From an uncultured Bacteroidales bacterium (lineage in GTDB: Bacteria > Bacteroidota > Bacteroidia > Bacteroidales > UBA932), in assembly GCA_944326365.1 (NCBI GenBank), contig CALVDR010000004.1:84859-148858 (forward strand): a DNA stretch of 64,000 nt, given 5' to 3'. The notes under the pieces are model-generated. The model saw nothing but the letters and a program-made list of their open reading frames with translations. It searched no databases and had not been told where the DNA came from. The position numbers and the translations under genes were made by a program. This document shows, piece after piece, positions 60,973-64,000 of this stretch (positions within the stretch are counted from its first letter, which is position 1; each line of letters opens with the position of its first letter).

Positions 60973-62165
60973 AAAGGTTTTTGGAAAAAGCAGTAAAATG
61001 GATACTGACAGGCAGCGGTTTCGTGACCAGCGCCGTGATACTGCTCATCATCGGTTTCCTTTTTACGGAAGGGGCAGGCCTTTTCGGCGAACCTGTCGTA
61101 GAGGAAGGATATGTGCTCGCCCTTAATGATGACAATCCTGTCAGGACGATGACGGCGGCGGAGATCAAGGCCGTGTTTGACGAGGATATCACCAACTGGA
61201 AAGAACTGGGCGGTCCGGACCTGCAGATCATGACCTTCCGCCTGGAAGATGCCGATGAATATTTTTCTGAAGAAGAACTTGGCTCCAGATATGAACATGC
61301 CGGGGCTGCCATAGCATCATTGGTGAAGTCTCATCCGGGCATGGTGGCTTTCGTTCCGGAATCGCTGATTCCAGAAAATCCGGGTCTGAATTTCATTGAA
61401 GACAAGAATATCTCTCCAGGTGAGGTGCTTGGAGGTAAGGAATGGTTTCCTACGGCTACGCCTGCCCCTCTTTTCGGGATACTTCCGCTGTTGGCCGGTA
61501 CGTTATGGGTGAGCCTTTTCGCCATACTTTTCGCCCTGCCTTTCGGAATAAGCATAGCCGTGTACATGTCGGAGGTGGCCTCTGAACGGGTACGCGGTTT
61601 CCTTAAACCGGTCATAGAACTTCTGAACGGCATTCCTTCAGTCGTTTACGGCTTTTTCGGACTCATTGTCATCGTCCCGATGCTCCAGCAGGTGTTCGGA
61701 TTGCCGGTAGGCGAAAGCGGACTTGCAGGCAGTATCGTATTGGCCATAATGGCCCTTCCTACCATAGTGACCGTGGCTGAGGATGCGATGAGGAATTGTC
61801 CGCGGACATTGCGCGAAGCGAGTCTTGCTCTGGGGGCGACGAAATGGCAGACGATATACAAGGTGGTGATTCCGTCGTCGATGTCTGGTATCGCGTCCGG
61901 CGTGGTGCTCGGGATCGGACGTGCGGTGGGGGAGACGATGGCAGTGCTGATGGTGACAGGAAACGCCGCTGTCATTCCTGCATCCATTCTTGAACCGTTG
62001 AGGACTATCCCGGCGACCATCGCTGCGGAACTGGGGGAAGCTCCGGCCGGAGGTGCGCATTATCAGTCGCTGTTTCTCCTGGGCGTGATCCTGTTTTTCA
62101 TTACCTTTTTCATCAATTTGTGTGTGGAGTTCATTTCTTCACGTAACCGTGCAAAAAACAGATAG
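60969..62165 (+). CDS. pstC: Phosphate ABC transporter permease PstC with PstS-like insertion
   Basis: Inner-membrane permease of the Pst importer. At 398 residues it is about 80-100 longer than E. coli PstC. The extra sequence (about 45-150) lies between TM1 (about 16-34) and the core (from about 170) and resembles part of PstS: NPVRTMTAAEIKAVF then DEDITNWKELGG, and later GMVAFVPESLI. The permease core is complete, with the EAA loop LREASLALGATKWQTIYKV and TM segments after LLAGTLWVSLFAILFALPF. The insert should face the periplasm, where it could contact PstS. Confidence 0.94.
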   Translation: MKRFLEKAVKWILTGSGFVTSAVILLIIGFLFTEGAGLFGEPVVEEGYVLALNDDNPVRTMTAAEIKAVFDEDITNWKELGGPDLQIMTFRLEDADEYFSEEELGSRYEHAGAAIASLVKSHPGMVAFVPESLIPENPGLNFIEDKNISPGEVLGGKEWFPTATPAPLFGILPLLAGTLWVSLFAILFALPFGISIAVYMSEVASERVRGFLKPVIELLNGIPSVVYGFFGLIVIVPMLQQVFGLPVGESGLAGSIVLAIMALPTIVTVAEDAMRNCPRTLREASLALGATKWQTIYKVVIPSSMSGIASGVVLGIGRAVGETMAVLMVTGNAAVIPASILEPLRTIPATIAAELGEAPAGGAHYQSLFLLGVILFFITFFINLCVEFISSRNRAKNR

Positions 62166-62168
62166 AAT

Positions 62169-63056
62169 ATGGACAGACCATCATATCCTGACGGATACAG
62201 TCTCCGGAAACGCCGGGCACAGGCTCTCGCTTTTGCGATATTCAGGATTCTCAGCCTGGCAATAGTGATTGTGTTGTTCGCCATACTGGGTTTCATCGTC
62301 GTAAAAGGTGCAGGTGTCATCAGCTGGGATTTCCTGACGGAGGCTCCTGCTGACGGAATGACTTCGGGCGGAATCTTTCCTGCGATAGTCGGAACTCTGC
62401 TTCTGATGCTGGGGAGCGCCCTGGTAGCCTTCCCGATAGGAATCATGAGCGGCATCTATATGAATGAATATGCTTCCAGGGGGTGGGTGGTGAAATTCAT
62501 CCGTCTGATGACGAACAATCTGAGCGGTGTGCCGTCGATAGTGTTCGGCCTTTTCGGAATGGCCCTTTTCGTGAAGTATCTCGGTTTCGGTGACAGTATA
62601 CTGGCAGGTTCACTTACTTTGGGACTGCTTTCGCTGCCTCTGGTTATACGTACCACGGAAGAGGCTCTGAAAGATATTCCGGACGGTATCCGGGAGGGCA
62701 GCCTGGCTCTTGGCGCTACCAAGCTGCAGACCATCTGGAAGGTCGTGCTTCCGATGGGGATGCCCAGAATCATTACGGGGCTGATACTGTCTCTGGGGCG
62801 GGTATCAGGCGAAACTGCGCCGATTCTGTTCACGTGCGCGGCGTATTTTTTTCCGCAGCTTCCTGCATCGGTGTTCGACCAGTGCATGGCCCTTCCGTAT
62901 CATCTGTATGTGATATCGACCAGCGGAACGGACATCGAGGCACAGCAGCCCATAGCATACGGGACTGCCCTGGTGCTCATAGTGATAGTGCTTGTCATCA
63001 ATCTCCTGGCAGGTTTCCTGCGCAAGTATTTCGAGAAAAGGCTGAAAATGCATTGA
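62169..63056 (+). CDS. pstA: Phosphate ABC transporter permease PstA
   Basis: Second membrane subunit of the Pst importer, 295 residues with six helices. Landmarks are FPAIVGTLLLMLGSALVAFP, IGIMSGIYMNEYASRG, LSGVPSIVFGLFGMALF, the EAA loop IREGSLALGATKLQTIWKV and GRVSGETAPILFTCAAYFF. It begins three bases after pstC. Confidence 0.97.
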   Translation: MDRPSYPDGYSLRKRRAQALAFAIFRILSLAIVIVLFAILGFIVVKGAGVISWDFLTEAPADGMTSGGIFPAIVGTLLLMLGSALVAFPIGIMSGIYMNEYASRGWVVKFIRLMTNNLSGVPSIVFGLFGMALFVKYLGFGDSILAGSLTLGLLSLPLVIRTTEEALKDIPDGIREGSLALGATKLQTIWKVVLPMGMPRIITGLILSLGRVSGETAPILFTCAAYFFPQLPASVFDQCMALPYHLYVISTSGTDIEAQQPIAYGTALVLIVIVLVINLLAGFLRKYFEKRLKMH

Positions 63057-63089
63057 CGTCACGTACCGTTGGTTTGAAACAAGATTTTT

Positions 63090-63842
63090 ATGGAAAAGAT
63101 AGAAGCGAAAAACGTAGATTTTCATTACGGGGATTTCCATGCCCTCAAAAGTATTTCCATGGACATACCCCAGAACAAGGTCGTGGCGTTCATAGGACCT
63201 TCAGGGTGTGGAAAATCGACTTTCCTGCGTCTGTTCAACAGAATGAACGATCTGATTCCCGGTGCCAGACTGTCAGGAGAGATCCTGATAGACGGAAAGA
63301 ATATCTATGCACCGGAAGTCCGGGTGGATGAACTCCGGAAAGAGGTGGGGATGGTATTCCAGAGACCGAATCCGTTTCCGAAGAGCATATTCGAGAATGT
63401 TGCTTACGGTCTGAGGGTGAACGGTATCCGGGACCGGGAATTCATTTCGCACAGGGTGGAGGAGTCCCTCAAGGGTGCCGCCCTGTGGAACGAGGTCAAG
63501 GACAAGCTAAATGCTTCGGCCTATGCACTGTCGGGCGGACAGCAGCAGCGCCTGTGCATTGCCCGTGCCATGGCAGTATCTCCGTCCGTACTTCTGATGG
63601 ATGAGCCTGCATCTGCCCTGGATCCTATTTCCACAGCCAAGATAGAGGAACTGATATGCGAGATGAGGGATCAGGTGACTATCGTGATAGTGACGCACAA
63701 CATGCAGCAGGCCTCGCGTGTGAGTGACAAGACTGCGTTTTTCTATATGGGGGAGATGATCGAGTATGACGATACGAAGGTGATTTTCACGAATCCTCAC
63801 AAGGAAGCGACGCAGAACTATATAACCGGCCGGTTCGGATAG
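63090..63842 (+). CDS. pstB: Phosphate ABC transporter ATP-binding protein PstB
   Basis: Cytoplasmic ATPase of the Pst importer, 250 residues. Walker A is [19 protein letters not shown], signature [17 protein letters not shown], Walker [15 protein letters not shown], and the PstB-typical [19 protein letters not shown] and [12 protein letters not shown] are present. It follows pstA by 33 bases. A phoU gene, often next, is not within the remaining 158 bases. Confidence 0.98.
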   Translation: MEKIEAKNVDFHYGDFHALKSISMDIPQNKVVAFIGPSGCGKSTFLRLFNRMNDLIPGARLSGEILIDGKNIYAPEVRVDELRKEVGMVFQRPNPFPKSIFENVAYGLRVNGIRDREFISHRVEESLKGAALWNEVKDKLNASAYALSGGQQQRLCIARAMAVSPSVLLMDEPASALDPISTAKIEELICEMRDQVTIVIVTHNMQQASRVSDKTAFFYMGEMIEYDDTKVIFTNPHKEATQNYITGRFG

Positions 63843-63923
63843 TCCTGATACTGCGTGGAGCCGATGAATAAAGCGGATTCCACCGGACTGCCCCGGCAGA
63901 GGATTAGGGAACCGACGTTAATG

Positions 63924-64000
63924 AACGTGAGTTCGATGAAAAGAACGTAGTGAATTTCAGAGGACTACCTCTTTTAGAGGATTCGTAAAACGAATCCGTG
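63924..64000 (+). repeat. Interspersed repeat family, copy E (cut by window end)
   Basis: Begins AACGTGAGTTCGATGAA and continues almost identically to copy A for the 77 bases visible (GAACGTAGTGAATTTCAGAG, then ACTACCTCTTTTAGAGGATT). The right end is outside the window. It lies 81 bases after pstB. Confidence 0.88.

Noticed and set aside
1..64000. tRNA, rRNA, tmRNA and RNase P RNA genes
   Set aside because: The intergenic stretches were read for cloverleaf and T-loop (GTTCGA) patterns. GTTCGA occurs in the dispersed repeats but without the other arms, so those were not called tRNAs.

Overview
This window is a chromosomal segment from a member of the order Bacteroidales. The evidence is two SusC/SusD polysaccharide-utilization loci (PULs), a hybrid two-component regulator, the cluster yciH / DUF4271 / hemD / rnpA / yidD, menaquinone genes, and many promoters of the Bacteroidales type (TTG, about 20 bases, TAnnTTTG) with few Shine-Dalgarno sequences. 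Family and genus cannot be fixed from the sequence. No tRNA, rRNA, CRISPR array, prophage or intact insertion sequence was seen.

Layout. 1-4026: a hybrid two-component regulator cut by the left edge. 4064-7440: LolD-like ATPase, TrmN6-like methyltransferase and LepA. 7683-9291: MenA and MenG, convergent, two steps of menaquinone synthesis. 9446-11766 (minus): yciH, DUF4271, hemD, rnpA and yidD packed as one operon. 11811-12482: a secreted SGNH hydrolase. 13203-32395 (minus): PUL 1, with ECF sigma factor, SGNH esterase, FecR anti-sigma, SusC with an STN signalling domain, SusD, a secreted FAD oxidoreductase, a GH43-like/DUF1735 lipoprotein, a 44-residue peptide, a fimbrillin-like lipoprotein, a trimodular SGNH / GH27-36-like / GH-A enzyme, and a GH3 enzyme. 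33444-44094 (minus): PUL 2, with ECF sigma factor, SusC without STN, SusD, an Ig-like surface lipoprotein, an alginate-lyase-superfamily lyase, a 52-residue peptide and a second fimbrillin-like lipoprotein. 44417-50753: RND efflux operon plus a SIMPL-domain protein. 50759-60031: S41 protease, MalQ, RdgB, RecO, a U32 protein, polyprenyl synthase and MscS. 60112-63842: pstSCAB phosphate importer.

How the genes work together. PUL 1 looks like a sensor-controlled system for a decorated, probably acetylated, pentose- or galactose-containing glycan: SusCD imports oligosaccharides, the STN domain signals through FecR to the sigma factor, esterases and GH43, GH-A, GH27/36-like and GH3 enzymes cut the glycan, and a secreted FAD enzyme suggests an extra redox step. 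PUL 2 carries a single lyase and probably targets a uronic-acid polymer.

Most notable items: (1) both PULs carry a short unannotated peptide gene with related sequence directly before a fimbrillin-like lipoprotein; (2) the trimodular enzyme at 15551-18676; (3) a palindrome (GTTTCGCA...TGCGAAAC) in both the sigma-factor leader and the susC leader of PUL 1; (4) a five-copy interspersed repeat family with a conserved terminal hairpin, two copies of which bracket PUL 1; (5) a PstC that contains a PstS-like segment.
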